This document shows, in pieces, positions 55,559 through 64,000 of a stretch of DNA of 64,000 bases. A model generated the notes under the pieces. The model was not told the origin of the DNA and did not search any database. It saw nothing but the letters and a program-made list of their open reading frames with translations. Position numbers and translations under genes: made by a program. The DNA comes from Candidatus Krumholzibacteriota bacterium (GTDB lineage: Bacteria; Krumholzibacteriota; Krumholzibacteriia; Krumholzibacteriales; WJIX01): contig JAXHNR010000001.1 in NCBI GenBank assembly GCA_034520215.1, positions 1,509,512-1,573,511 of the forward strand, given 5' to 3'. Numbering within the stretch: position 1 is the first letter of the stretch; each line of letters starts with the position of its first letter.

Positions 55559-56554
55559 ATGAAATTAAAACAGACATTCATAGACTTTATGCTACACCAC
55601 CAGGAACGTCACAAGCGGAGCTACAATTTCCTCGTTCTCCTAGAGGCAATCCAAACTGCCGCCAAGTACATACAGTACTTATATAAGACAGGCTCTCTTA
55701 AGAACATTATGGGCGAAGCGGGGATCACCAACGTTCAGGGAGAAAACGTTATGGAGATGGACGATATAGCCAACGCCATCGTACTTCACTATTTGCGCCG
55801 CTCAAACCAGGTAATCTGCGCGGTCACCGAAGAAGAAGCTGAACCAGTCAAACTGAATGAAGACGGAGGCCGTTACTTCATATACTTCGATCCGCTGGAC
55901 GGATCGAGCAACATCAGGCACAACCTTCCGGTTGGCTTCATGTTCGCCGTCGCCAAAAGGAACTTAAGCGGCCCCGAAGATTTACACCTGCGTAAGGGAT
56001 CTGAATTTCGAGCGGCAGGTATTTTCCTTATACCTACCGGTGTGTTTACAATCGCCCTTGCCAATACCGGCGTTTTCCGTTTTCACCAGGATGAAACAAT
56101 GACATACGTAATACCTGAAAACTCGGAGCGTCTGATAATACCGGACGACCCTAAGAGATGGGAACTCTCCTTCAACGCCTCCAACACTAAAGCCTTCTCA
56201 AAGAATGTTCAGAGCTGGATCGAAAAACATGAATCTAAACACTCATTTCGCTACCTCGGAGCGCTGGCGGGAGACTTCCACCGCCTTCTTTCCAACGGCG
56301 GTATGTTCATGTATCCCGCTATAGTAAACCATCCTAAACCAGAGATGAATCGCCCCAACGGCAAACTGCGTCTTCTTTACGAAGCAGCCGTTACCGCTTT
56401 TATCGCAAGAGAAGCCGGAGGAATAGCCATAGATGAAGAAGGGAACGATATTCTGGATATAACTCCCAAATATCCACACCAGCGTACCGCTCTCTACGTG
56501 GGCTCCACTCCGCTCGTAGAAAGCATAAGGAAACAGCTTATAAATAACGGATAG
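55559..56554 (+). CDS. fbp: fructose-1,6-bisphosphatase class I
   Basis: A 331-residue class I enzyme. The metal and phosphate sites are visible: EEEAEP, then FDPLDGSSNIRHN, and later YLGALAGDFHRLL with MFMYPA and GKLRLLYEA. It removes the 1-phosphate of fructose 1,6-bisphosphate in gluconeogenesis. ATG 55559 is chosen (AGGAG six bases upstream) over GTG 55556. It stands alone, about 180 bases after the helicase gene. A gluconeogenic enzyme fits an organism that builds sugars from C3/C4 acids. Confidence 0.94.
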   Translation: MKLKQTFIDFMLHHQERHKRSYNFLVLLEAIQTAAKYIQYLYKTGSLKNIMGEAGITNVQGENVMEMDDIANAIVLHYLRRSNQVICAVTEEEAEPVKLNEDGGRYFIYFDPLDGSSNIRHNLPVGFMFAVAKRNLSGPEDLHLRKGSEFRAAGIFLIPTGVFTIALANTGVFRFHQDETMTYVIPENSERLIIPDDPKRWELSFNASNTKAFSKNVQSWIEKHESKHSFRYLGALAGDFHRLLSNGGMFMYPAIVNHPKPEMNRPNGKLRLLYEAAVTAFIAREAGGIAIDEEGNDILDITPKYPHQRTALYVGSTPLVESIRKQLINNG

Positions 56555-56947
56555 AAACTGCTTAAAGCAAAGGTTTAAAGAAATTGGTTTTGGGGCAATT
56601 TCCCCGCCGGGGCAAACTATCTTTTAAGCTTATCTCTCCGGGTGATATCTGACTATTATGAAGAAATAAGAAAACCGATTATACTGAACCTATAAGAACA
56701 CTGAACTTCAGAAAATGTACCCCCTGGTACAACGCTCTAACCAAAATATATACACAAATGGCGATAGAAATATCGTAACCAAAGTAAAGACAACGGGATA
56801 TGAGTAAATATATATAAATATCGAATTCGGCATCTATCTCGCAACACAGATTTAGTAAGCTAAATTGTATGTAGCCGGAACTTGACTAAATTTGCTAAAT
56901 TTATTAAATTTGCTTTGAGCATTCTCAAGTAAATGGAAGGGGTAAAA
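56555..56947 (+). other. A+T-rich intergenic region with candidate promoter
   Basis: About 390 bases without a gene. The last part holds a promoter-like pair, TTGACT (56882-56887) and TAAATT (56905-56910), 17 bp apart and 37 bp before the lipoprotein start. It sits in short repeated units of the form AAATTTGCT. Small hairpins (for example GTACC and GGTAC near 56718) are present. No RNA gene was seen. Confidence 0.4.
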
Positions 56948-58084
56948 ATGAAAAGAGCGCTTTTTTCATTACTGCTGGCGGTCTTTATCTTCGGAGCCGG
57001 CTGCGACAGCGGCAGTGATTATACGGCCGGTCCCGCTGGTACGGAGCAGGAAGAAACAGTTATTGATCTTGATTCACCCACCGGGGGCTTTTCTTTATCG
57101 GATGAAAAGCCAGCTTTCGGAGAAGCCGATCTGTATACCTATTCTGAAGATGAAAAAGTATATGACGATGAAATCAATAACGACCCAGTGATGGAAAGAT
57201 ACAGAAACCGACTGGGAGTAAAAAGATTCCGCCTTCGAGCTATCTGGGGAAAGCTTCCTAGAAGTTATCAGGACAGTTCTTCTGCTGACTGCTGCGGCCT
57301 CGACTGGTCCGGAAGTTTGACCTTCAACAGAGGTATTGTGGTAATCGAAAAACTTATAGCCTTCGAGCCCGGAGACTATATAACAAGAAAAGACAGATCA
57401 AGGATCGAATGGGTTTCAAACACCTGCCCGCATGTTGACGGGATTCAGGTCAAGCTGATAGCTCCCCCGGCTTTTATAAACCCTGATTCAGTAAAGACAG
57501 ACAGCACAGAAATCGCCGAGCCGGCGCTTACTATAAGCACGGGGCCATATACAAAATCTTTCACGTTGAAAGAGCTTGAAGCCCTTGAACTCATCAAGCC
57601 CGTGGACAGATGCGGCAACGGCATCGCGCTGAACAGTCATATTGTATATCCTGGATGCCCGAGTGGATACCTCCTTGGAAAATGGAAAAGTATAGAGCAT
57701 GATACAATACCATCGGATTCAACAAGCTCAGGCGAAACAGACAAGATTCTTCTTGGTTATTTCAGAGGCGTCTGGTTAGGACACAACGGCAGAATAGGTG
57801 GCCACTTGAAAGGAGTATACGGACAAAACAGCGCTGGAGAGTCCGTTTTCTTCGGCAAATATATAGATTTCAACGGACGCTTCAAAGGTTTACTTAAAGG
57901 ATATTACGAAGCCTTCCCGGTAGATACATTCGCATATTCTCCTCCGCGCGGAATATTTAAAGGAAGATGGTTTAACAGAAACCTCACTCCTAAGGGAAGC
58001 CTCAAAGGAGACTGGGTTACAGGAACGGAAGGAAACGGGTTCTTCCACGGAAGATGGATAAAGAACTGTCCTGACAAGCTATAA
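56948..58084 (+). CDS. lipoprotein with MORN-like C-terminal glycine repeats
   Basis: A 378-residue exported lipoprotein. Signal and lipobox are LAVFIFGAGC; ATG 56948 follows GGAAGGGG, so the upstream ATG at 56933 is unlikely. The middle part is unrecognised. The last 130 residues hold repeated glycine-aromatic units (LLGYFRGVWLG, GGHLKGVYG, FFGKYIDFNGRFKG, LLKGYY, GIFKGRWF, FFHGRW), resembling MORN-type repeats. These may form an extended beta-sheet for binding. Cysteines outside the lipobox are plentiful (CCGLD, DRCGN). A terminator hairpin follows at 58113. Confidence 0.75.
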   Translation: MKRALFSLLLAVFIFGAGCDSGSDYTAGPAGTEQEETVIDLDSPTGGFSLSDEKPAFGEADLYTYSEDEKVYDDEINNDPVMERYRNRLGVKRFRLRAIWGKLPRSYQDSSSADCCGLDWSGSLTFNRGIVVIEKLIAFEPGDYITRKDRSRIEWVSNTCPHVDGIQVKLIAPPAFINPDSVKTDSTEIAEPALTISTGPYTKSFTLKELEALELIKPVDRCGNGIALNSHIVYPGCPSGYLLGKWKSIEHDTIPSDSTSSGETDKILLGYFRGVWLGHNGRIGGHLKGVYGQNSAGESVFFGKYIDFNGRFKGLLKGYYEAFPVDTFAYSPPRGIFKGRWFNRNLTPKGSLKGDWVTGTEGNGFFHGRWIKNCPDKL

Positions 58085-58112
58085 CCCGCAAAGTATAGAA
58101 ATTCTAAATTAT

Positions 58113-58151
58113 AAAGGGGGCGCGGGAGCTTACCACCGCTCCCCTTTTTTT
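58113..58151 (+). terminator. rho-independent terminator after the MORN-like lipoprotein gene
   Basis: Outer arms AAAGGGG and CCCCTTT and an inner stem GGGAGC/GCTCCC are followed by seven Ts. On the minus strand it could also end the converging LysR-type gene. Confidence 0.75.
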
Positions 58152-58169
58152 AGAGCAGATAGAAAACGT

Positions 58170-59043
58170 TTATTTTTCACTCAAACAATACTTGTCCGGA
58201 AGATTTACATCCAGCTGCTCTCTTACAACCTCGAGAAAGGCCCTGAGAGTTACCGGAAGATATCTGCCGACGGGCAGCAGGAGGCCAATCTCTCTATACA
58301 GACTGATCCCTTTAACACTGAAAGTTTTAAGATTTCCTCTCTTGATATCTTGTTCAACAGTCTTGAGCGGCAGTGCGGATATCCCCAGCCCGGAGGCAAC
58401 GAGGTGTTTAATCGCTTCCTGGCTGTCTATAGCCATCGAGACTTTCGCCGAGACACCTTTTTCAAGCAGGGCATTCTCAATAATCCCCCGTGTTACAGAT
58501 TCTTTATGGAACAGGATAAATGGATAGCGGACCAATTTACCGCAGGACAAATCAGAGCGGCCTGCAAGAGGATGACCCACGGGAGCTATAAAAACTATAG
58601 GTTCAGTAAAGACAGGATATATGTCGTATTCATCAGATAAACTCAAGGGAAGTGTTCCGCAAACGATATCCAGTTCCCCCTACTATCCCCGGGTAGAGCT
58701 TTCTGAATCTTGAAAAGACCTTTGGAAGAATATAAATGCTGGCGGCGTCTATCGTACCCAGCGAGAGCCGCCCCTTCTTAAGCCCCCGGAGATCATTTAT
58801 GTGCTCAAGCATCTGACCTTCCATCTCATAAATCTTTTCCGAATAATCTAAAACCACCTTGCCGGCTTCAGTAAATACGATCCTCTTTTTCCTGATCTCA
58901 TACAATTTTATCCCGAGCTCTTCTTCCAGCTTTCTCAGTTGAATACTTATCGCCGGCTGAGTAACAAAATTCGCCTTTGCGGCAGCGGTAAAACTGCCAT
59001 TTTCAGATAGTGACAACAGATATTTGAGGGGCCTTAGTTCCAT
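58170..59043 (-). pseudogene. LysR-type transcriptional regulator, split by a frameshift
   Basis: The 5' part (59043 to about 58680) gives a LysR winged helix: LRPLKYLLSLSENGSFTAAA, then TQPAISIQLRKLEEELG. The 3' part (to 58170) gives the effector-binding domain, PIVFIAPVGHPLAG with AIKHLVASGLGISALP. The frames meet at a five-base G/C run at 58676-58680: removing one base restores a continuous protein through ELDIVCGTLPLSLSDEYD. So this is a one-base indel, either a true mutation or a sequencing error. It is divergent from the inositol-phosphate synthase gene, the classic LysR regulator-target layout. Confidence 0.88.
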
Positions 59044-59206
59044 TTTTAGTATAAATTAAGTTAATAGTCGTTATTATAATAATAAATTGTATTTATTATG
59101 TCAATGGTGCTAATCTATATTTTGAATTTGATGGTAAAATATAAATAACTTATTCAGGCTTTATCAATTCAACCTGTCTTTCCAGTTGGGAGATAAAGGA
59201 GGAAAA

Positions 59207-60522
59207 ATGGAAATTAAGCGCAAACCAACAAAACCAAAGGGAAAACTTGGTGTGTTGACGCCGGGGATGGGAGCTGTTGCCACAACATTCATCGCGGGCG
59301 TACAGGCGATAAGACAAGATATCGCCGAACCTGTCGGTTCATTAACCCAGATGGGAACCATACGCCTTGGAAAAAGAACCGAGAACAGAGTACCGGCTAT
59401 TAAAGATTTTATTCCTCTGGCCGAGTTGGACGATATAGTGTTCGGCGGCTGGGATATTTTTGAAGAGAATTGTTACAAGGCAGCTCTTAATGCAGGCGTA
59501 CTGGACAAAGAAATGCTGGACAGAGTTAAACCCTTCCTGGAAAAGATACAGCCGATGAAAGCTGTGTTCGATCAGAATTACGTAAAGAAACTTAGCGGCA
59601 GCTGGGTCAAGAAGGGAAAAAACTGGTACGAGCTCGCTGAACAGCTCAAAGAGGACATACTTAAATTCAAGGAAGAAAACAACTGCGACCGGCTGGTTAT
59701 GATCTGGTGCGCAAGCACTGAAATCTTCATGGAGCCGTCCAAAGTACATAAAGACCTGAAATCTTTTGAGAAGGGGCTTAAGGAAAACGACCCTGATATT
59801 GCACCAAGTATGGTTTACGCCTACGCGGCACTATCTCTGGGAATCCCCTTCGCGAACGGAGCTCCCAATCTGACAATAGATATACCGGCCCTCAGCGAAC
59901 TTGCAATGAAGAACGAAGTCCCCGTTGCCGGGAAAGATTTTAAGACCGGACAAACACTAATGAAAACAATACTGTCGCCAGGGCTTAAAGCCCGTTTGAT
60001 AGGCCTCAGCGGCTGGTTCTCAACCAATATCCTCGGCAACCGCGACGGCGAAGTCCTAGACGACCCGGAATCGTTCAAGACAAAAGAGAAAAGCAAACTC
60101 TCGGTTCTGGAGCACATACTTCAGCCGGATGTCTACCCTGAACTCTACAAAGATTTTTACCACAAGGTAAGGATCAATTACTATCCCCCGCGGGGAGACA
60201 ACAAAGAGGGATGGGATAATATAGATCTCTCCATGTCGGCTCGGCTCTGCCAATGCAGATCAAGATAGACTTCCTGTGCAGAGACAGTATCCTTGCCGCG
60301 CCGATTGTTCTCGACCTGGCGCTTTTCCTCGACCTTTCAAAAAGGATAGGTTTCAGAGGAATACAGGAATGGCTGTCTTTCTACTTTAAAAGCCCGATGT
60401 TCGCGCCGGGGCTCTACCCGGAGCACGACTTATTCATACAGCTTATGAAACTTAAGAACACCCTCAGATACATTAAGGGTGAAGATATGATCACACATCT
60501 GGGTCAGGAATATTACGATTAG
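59207..60522 (+). pseudogene. inositol-3-phosphate synthase, split by a frameshift
   Basis: The 5' part starts at ATG 59207 (AAGGAGG four bases upstream) with the NAD-binding LGVLTPGMGAVATTFIAG, then SLTQMGTIRLGKRTENR and FANGAPNLTIDIPAL. The 3' part reads QIKIDFLCRDSILAAPIVLD and IQEWLSFYFKSPM, the conserved C-terminal half. The frames change within GATCTCTCC near 60223; dropping a TC, or adding one base, rejoins them. The enzyme makes inositol 3-phosphate from glucose 6-phosphate, for inositol lipids or osmolytes. As read here it is broken; a sequencing error is possible. Confidence 0.85.
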
Positions 60523-60556
60523 TCAAGTTTGAACTATTTGTTTGATTCTCAGCATT

Positions 60557-60587
60557 GGGGGAACGGTATCCGCTGGACCGTTCCCCC
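60557..60587 (+). terminator. terminator-like hairpin after the inositol-phosphate synthase gene
   Basis: A perfect 11-bp stem, GGGGGAACGGT and ACCGTTCCCCC, with a 9-base loop. The following bases (TTAAAAA) are not a clean T-run, so termination may be weak. It lies between converging genes. Confidence 0.6.
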
Positions 60588-60604
60588 TTAAAAATGATCA
60601 AAGG

Positions 60605-62071
60605 TCAGGACTCTATCTCAACATAGAAATAATGTCCATTTCTGTAAATTGCCAAGATTACGGTATTCTTTTCCATCTCTTCGAGAAGATCCCTGAAATC
60701 GGATCTATTCTCAATCTCTTTCCTGTTTATCTCTACTATAACATCACCCTTCTTAAGGCCCGCCTCAACTGCCGGACTTTCAGGTTCGATGTCGATTATA
60801 ACAACTCCTTTTATATCATCAGGGATATCAAGACTTCTCCTGTAATAATCATCTAAAGTCTTAACCCTCGCTCCTATAAATAAATGGGATTTTCCTTTTT
60901 CATCACGCTTTCCTCTGGTATCACCGTCCGGGCGCTCCCCTATTTCGATATCTATCTTTTTCCTCTTCTTATCCCTTAAGATTCCGATTTTCAGTTCTGT
61001 TCCGGGAACAGCAGCCGCTGCCATACTATGAAGATCTTTACTGTCTTTTACCTTTTTGCCCCCGAATGAAATTATTATATCTCCCCTTTCGAGGCCGGCT
61101 CTGTCAGCGGGAGTATCCTTTTCAACCTGAGCGATTAACGCCCCCCCTGCATCTTCAAGTCCAAATACTCTGGCCATCTCTGGTGTAACATCCTGTGGAT
61201 AAACACCGATATACCCTCTGACAACATATCCGTTTTCTATTATGCTCTTCATAATGGAAGTTGCCAGATCGAGCGGAATCGCGAACCCGATCCCCTGACT
61301 TCCCCCGCTTCTTGTTACTATTGCCGTATTAATGCCGACGAGTTCCCCTCTGGTGTTGATCAGGGCGCCCCCTGAGTTACCGGGATTTATCGCCGCGTCC
61401 GTCTGAATAAAATCCTCGTAGTCTACCAGCTTGAGAGATCTGCCCAGCGCGCTTATGATTCCTTTCGTAACGGTCTGCCCCACTCCGAAGGGGTAGCCGA
61501 TCGCGATAACTGTCTGTCCGAGCCTCAGATCATCCGACTTTCCTATTTTTACTGCCGGCAGATCATCCCCTTCGATCTTTATTACAGCTATATCACTCTT
61601 AGGATCCGTTCCGATAATTTCAGCGTCGAATTCCCTTTTATCAGTCAGGATCACTTCTATTTCATCAGCCTCATTCACCAGATGATTGCTTGTAAGTATA
61701 TACCCGCCGTTGTCAACGATAACACCCGAACCAAGACTTCTCTGAACTCTCTCGCTCGGGATATTTCCTCCTCTGAAGAATCTCTCAAAAAACTGCCTGA
61801 AGAAAGGATCTGACATATAGGGTGAAGGTTTAGTTTTAACAACCCTTTTTGAAGATATATTAACTACAGCGGGGGCAACGCGCTCTATAATATCAGGCAA
61901 ACTCTCATCCTCTGCCGCAGCCGCGTATGCGTTTGCGGACAACCCCTCCGTATCACAGTCCGAAACCCGGAAGCCGCTGATAATTCCGCTTTGAAGAACT
62001 ATGCCCAAACTGATTACCAGTGCCGCCGAGATAATTAGAAACCATTTCTTAGAGCTTCTGTTTTCCTTCAT
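60605..62071 (-). CDS. degP: HtrA/DegP-type periplasmic serine protease
   Basis: A 488-residue protein with an N-terminal signal/anchor (residues 10-31), a trypsin-like domain with the triad His130 (TSNHLV), Asp160 (SDIAVIKI) and Ser233 (GNSGGAL), then two PDZ domains (about 276-370 and 395-480; VRGYIGV opens the first, FIGARVKTL the second). These proteases degrade or refold misfolded envelope proteins. The family is recognised with confidence; it stands alone here. Confidence 0.93.
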   Translation of the reverse strand: MKENRSSKKWFLIISAALVISLGIVLQSGIISGFRVSDCDTEGLSANAYAAAAEDESLPDIIERVAPAVVNISSKRVVKTKPSPYMSDPFFRQFFERFFRGGNIPSERVQRSLGSGVIVDNGGYILTSNHLVNEADEIEVILTDKREFDAEIIGTDPKSDIAVIKIEGDDLPAVKIGKSDDLRLGQTVIAIGYPFGVGQTVTKGIISALGRSLKLVDYEDFIQTDAAINPGNSGGALINTRGELVGINTAIVTRSGGSQGIGFAIPLDLATSIMKSIIENGYVVRGYIGVYPQDVTPEMARVFGLEDAGGALIAQVEKDTPADRAGLERGDIIISFGGKKVKDSKDLHSMAAAAVPGTELKIGILRDKKRKKIDIEIGERPDGDTRGKRDEKGKSHLFIGARVKTLDDYYRRSLDIPDDIKGVVIIDIEPESPAVEAGLKKGDVIVEINRKEIENRSDFRDLLEEMEKNTVILAIYRNGHYFYVEIES

Positions 62072-62189
62072 TTATTTCCTCCTTTTTTAAAATCAGTTCT
62101 AACCTCTTATAATCAGACAGCCGTTTAAAGTTCCATTTTCTTTTATGAGAGTAGCTGTAAATAAAACGTCCTGAGGTATTATTTTATAA

Positions 62190-62932
62190 CTACCTGCCAA
62201 CCATATCCATAAAATTGCGCAGTATAAGGCGCGCCTTAGGTGTTTCTCTGATAGATGAGATGAAATCTTCGTACTGATCCTTCTCCTCAGAAAATCTGTT
62301 TCGTTTTATCAGGTTGTTCTTGTACATAACGGCTAACTGCCTCAGCTGATCAGCATTGATTTCCGGATGAGGCTGAATGCCGAAGGCTTTTCCCAGCGAA
62401 AAAGCCTGTACGGGAGTCATCCTGTTAAAGGCCAACTTCAACGCGCCGGGTGGAATCCTCGCGACATGTGTTCTATGTATAAGATTCATCAACTGGCCGG
62501 ATTTAATCCCCGAAAAAGTTCACTTTTTTCTCCCTCAGGTGTGAGATAAACTGGGAAACTCCCCATCTCCCTCCCCTTGGGATTTATTACTACCTCTCCG
62601 CCAAGCGCCGTTGCTAGAGCGTGATGTCCAAAACAAATACCCAGAATCCAGCTGCCGGCCCCGTAGGCTGAACGAATAAAATCAAGTAGAGGGGAAATCC
62701 AAGGTTTATCTTCAAAAACCGCGCCGGAACTTCCGGAGATTATAACACAATTCCCACCTGTGGATACCTTTTCGGGTTCAGGCAGATTGCCGGCTGTGGC
62801 GTCATAGATCGAGAGTTTGACATTTTCAGAAATACCCAGAGCGTCAAGCGAACTGCGGAACCAATCACTGCTGACAGTACCGTCAGTCAGCTTAAAATCG
62901 GTTACATCAATAAAATGCGCGTTAACTTTCAT
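62190..62932 (-). pseudogene. class I glutamine amidotransferase-like protein, split by a frameshift
   Basis: The 5' part holds the nucleophile elbow GICFGHHALATALGG and GREMGSFPVYLTPEGEK, ending at LFRGLNPAS. The 3' part continues as LIHRTHVARIPPGALKLAF, then FGIQPHPEIN with the catalytic His-Glu. The overlapping TGATG could couple two proteins, but family proteins are continuous, and adding one G to the run in CGGGGATTAAATCC restores RGIKSGQLMNLIH. So a one-base indel near 62510 is most likely. Domain and length fit GMP-synthase-like amidotransferases acting as hydrolases; the substrate is unknown. Confidence 0.82.
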
Positions 62933-62949
62933 CACTTCGCCCTGAAGAA

Positions 62950-63237
62950 TTAAAACCTGATTTCAAATCCTCTGTAGTCCCCGCCGTCAGGCAGAGATTC
63001 GGTCTCTACATGCGCCACATTCGATGCGGGAGGCCCTTTACCCAATTCCTTTATAAATTTCTCAGTCCTGTCTCTGTCGCCCTCCACCTCGGCTTCAACA
63101 CTTCCGTCAGCGAGATTTCGAACAAAACCCTCGAGGCCGAGGTCACTGGCGAGACGTTTTGTAAAAAACCTGAACCCGACACCCTGAACAACCCCTTTTA
63201 CTTTAATATGAATTCTGATTCTTCCCTCCTCTTGCAA
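62950..63237 (-). CDS. acyP: acylphosphatase
   Basis: A 95-residue acylphosphatase with the phosphate loop GVVQGVGFRFF (catalytic Arg) and the conserved Asn in VRNLADGSVEAEVEG. It hydrolyses acyl phosphates such as acetyl or carbamoyl phosphate. It lies directly upstream of the amidotransferase-like gene (17 bases) and downstream of a small Cys-rich gene. Confidence 0.95.
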   Translation of the reverse strand: MQEEGRIRIHIKVKGVVQGVGFRFFTKRLASDLGLEGFVRNLADGSVEAEVEGDRDRTEKFIKELGKGPPASNVAHVETESLPDGGDYRGFEIRF

Positions 63238-63245
63238 TTCTTCTT

Positions 63246-63446
63246 CTAACTGTAGATCTCAATAAAACGTTCAAATGACCTGTCCCATGTTCTTTCTATC
63301 TCATCGGGAAAAACACAACCGGGGAGTTCCCTTTTCTTAAGATGATGCTGAAGGCACTGGCAGCAGTTGCCTTTTCGAGGACACCCCTGATATGAACAGT
63401 TGCAATTTTCAAGATTTTCGTCAAACTTTTCACAGTCGATAACCAT
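63246..63446 (-). CDS. small cysteine-rich protein, DUF6485-like
   Basis: A 66-residue protein starting at ATG 63446 (MVIDCEKFDENLENCNCSY); a longer frame to 63581 adds unrelated residues. The cysteine pattern CNCSYQGCPRKGNCCQCL and the tail RTWDRSFERFIEIYS match small proteins I associate with DUF6485. Cysteines probably bind a metal. It forms a small operon with acylphosphatase. Confidence 0.75.
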   Translation of the reverse strand: MVIDCEKFDENLENCNCSYQGCPRKGNCCQCLQHHLKKRELPGCVFPDEIERTWDRSFERFIEIYS

Positions 63447-63705
63447 CTTATTGTCCCTTCTCTCTCTTAAGCCGTAAGCAATTATATCTGTCTCACAACT
63501 GTATTTTAACAATAAAAGGTTTAAATACCAGAAATAATTACATCCTTTCTCACTTCTCACTTCGGCAAAATCAGCTCCCACTCTAACTAAAAGTATACAT
63601 TCTGAAAAAGTTTAAAAAGGAGAAAAGAATTGATAATATCCCTTTATATTAATAGATTTACAATTGAACGCGTTTAATACTGTCTAATATTCATTCGAGG
63701 TGAAA

Positions 63706-64000
63706 ATGGGAAACAAAAAGATATACCTTGATCATAACGCTACAACTCCTCTGCATCCGGAAGTTAAGAAAGCAATAACAGAAAATCTGGATCTCTTCGG
63801 CAACCCTTCCAGTCTGCATTCCTACGGAAGAGAAGCCCGAAGAGTTATCGAAGAGGCAAGAGAGACGATAGCTTCTTTCATAGGTGCTTCCGGCGATGAA
63901 ATCATATTCGTAGGCAGCGGTTCAGAGGCGAACAACTCTGTTCTCTCCCTGCTGACCTGCCAGCTGAAGAAATGCAATATCAAGGGATTCGATAGAACCG
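63706..64000 (+). CDS. iscS: cysteine desulfurase (NifS/IscS family), 3' truncated by window edge
   Basis: The first 98 codons of a PLP-dependent cysteine desulfurase: IYLDHNATTPLHPEV, NPSSLHSYGREAR and IIFVGSGSEANN match NifS/IscS. ATG 63706 follows CGAGGTG at good spacing. It provides sulfur for Fe-S clusters, of which the Hdr/Mvh/Kor block needs many. The gene runs past the window end. The PLP lysine and catalytic Cys are not in view, so the subclass is uncertain. Confidence 0.9.
   Translation, partial: MGNKKIYLDHNATTPLHPEVKKAITENLDLFGNPSSLHSYGREARRVIEEARETIASFIGASGDEIIFVGSGSEANNSVLSLLTCQLKKCNIKGFDRT

Noticed and set aside
56882..56930. short AAATTTGCT-type repeats as a CRISPR or iteron array
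   Set aside because: The units are shorter than 12 bases, only two or three copies occur, there are no spacers, and no cas or rep gene is near.
1..64000. tRNA, rRNA genes or CRISPR arrays
   Set aside because: I looked through the intergenic stretches and saw no cloverleaf, rRNA block or regularly spaced repeats.

Overview
This window most likely comes from an anaerobic or microaerophilic Gram-negative bacterium of an uncultured lineage, perhaps in or near the FCB group. The signs are outer-membrane beta-barrels, lipoproteins with lipoboxes, an M1 peptidase ending in a Por/T9SS-like sorting domain, and a very large set of soluble iron-sulfur flavoproteins (Hdr, Mvh, Kor) typical of strict anaerobes. 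I cannot assign a phylum from the sequence alone. No rRNA, tRNA or CRISPR array was seen.

Layout. 1-4230: 3' part of an RND efflux permease fused to an ABC ATPase, followed by an overlapping ABC-2 permease gene. 4352-13095: a nucleotidyltransferase pair, an alginate-export-like porin with a Na+/solute symporter and a 43-codon accessory gene, a small barrel protein, the M1 peptidase, and a phosphate transporter (Pit) with its DUF47/PhoU-like partner. 13191-38670: about 25 kb of co-directional minus-strand genes. 38886-43427: a metal permease, a PNPOx-like protein and UPF0182. 43428-52238: a mosaic accessory island holding a Fic protein, a HEPN-like protein, an AT-rich 1070-residue nuclease-like protein, an attC-like site, a truncated integron integrase and a decayed IS91-like transposase. 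Two copies of a 43-bp repeat flank it. 52382-64000: ordinary chromosomal genes (hydrolase, helicase, fructose-1,6-bisphosphatase, lipoprotein, inositol-phosphate synthase, HtrA protease, acylphosphatase, start of a cysteine desulfurase), three of them frameshifted.

The 25-kb block is the main system. In transcription order it reads hdrC-hdrB-hdrA, a fumarate-reductase-like Fe-S subunit and flavoprotein, korD-A2-B2-A1-B1-C, a DsrE-family gene, tusA, mvhD-hdrA-hdrA-fdhB-like-fdhB-like-mvhD, sucC-sucD, a hydrogenase maturation protease, and hdrA-mvhD-mvhG-mvhA. It therefore places a group-3-type NiFe hydrogenase and flavin-based electron-bifurcating modules next to the three enzymes that link fumarate, succinate, succinyl-CoA and 2-oxoglutarate. 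My inference is an H2- and ferredoxin-linked half TCA cycle that could run reductively (CO2 fixation into 2-oxoglutarate) or oxidatively (H2 release).

Within this block the 2-oxoacid:ferredoxin oxidoreductase has two alpha and two beta genes with complementary losses of active-site motifs. It looks like one working alpha-beta pair (A1 and B2) accompanied by one degenerate pair (A2 and B1). This and the RND-ABC fusion are the most unusual observations in the window.
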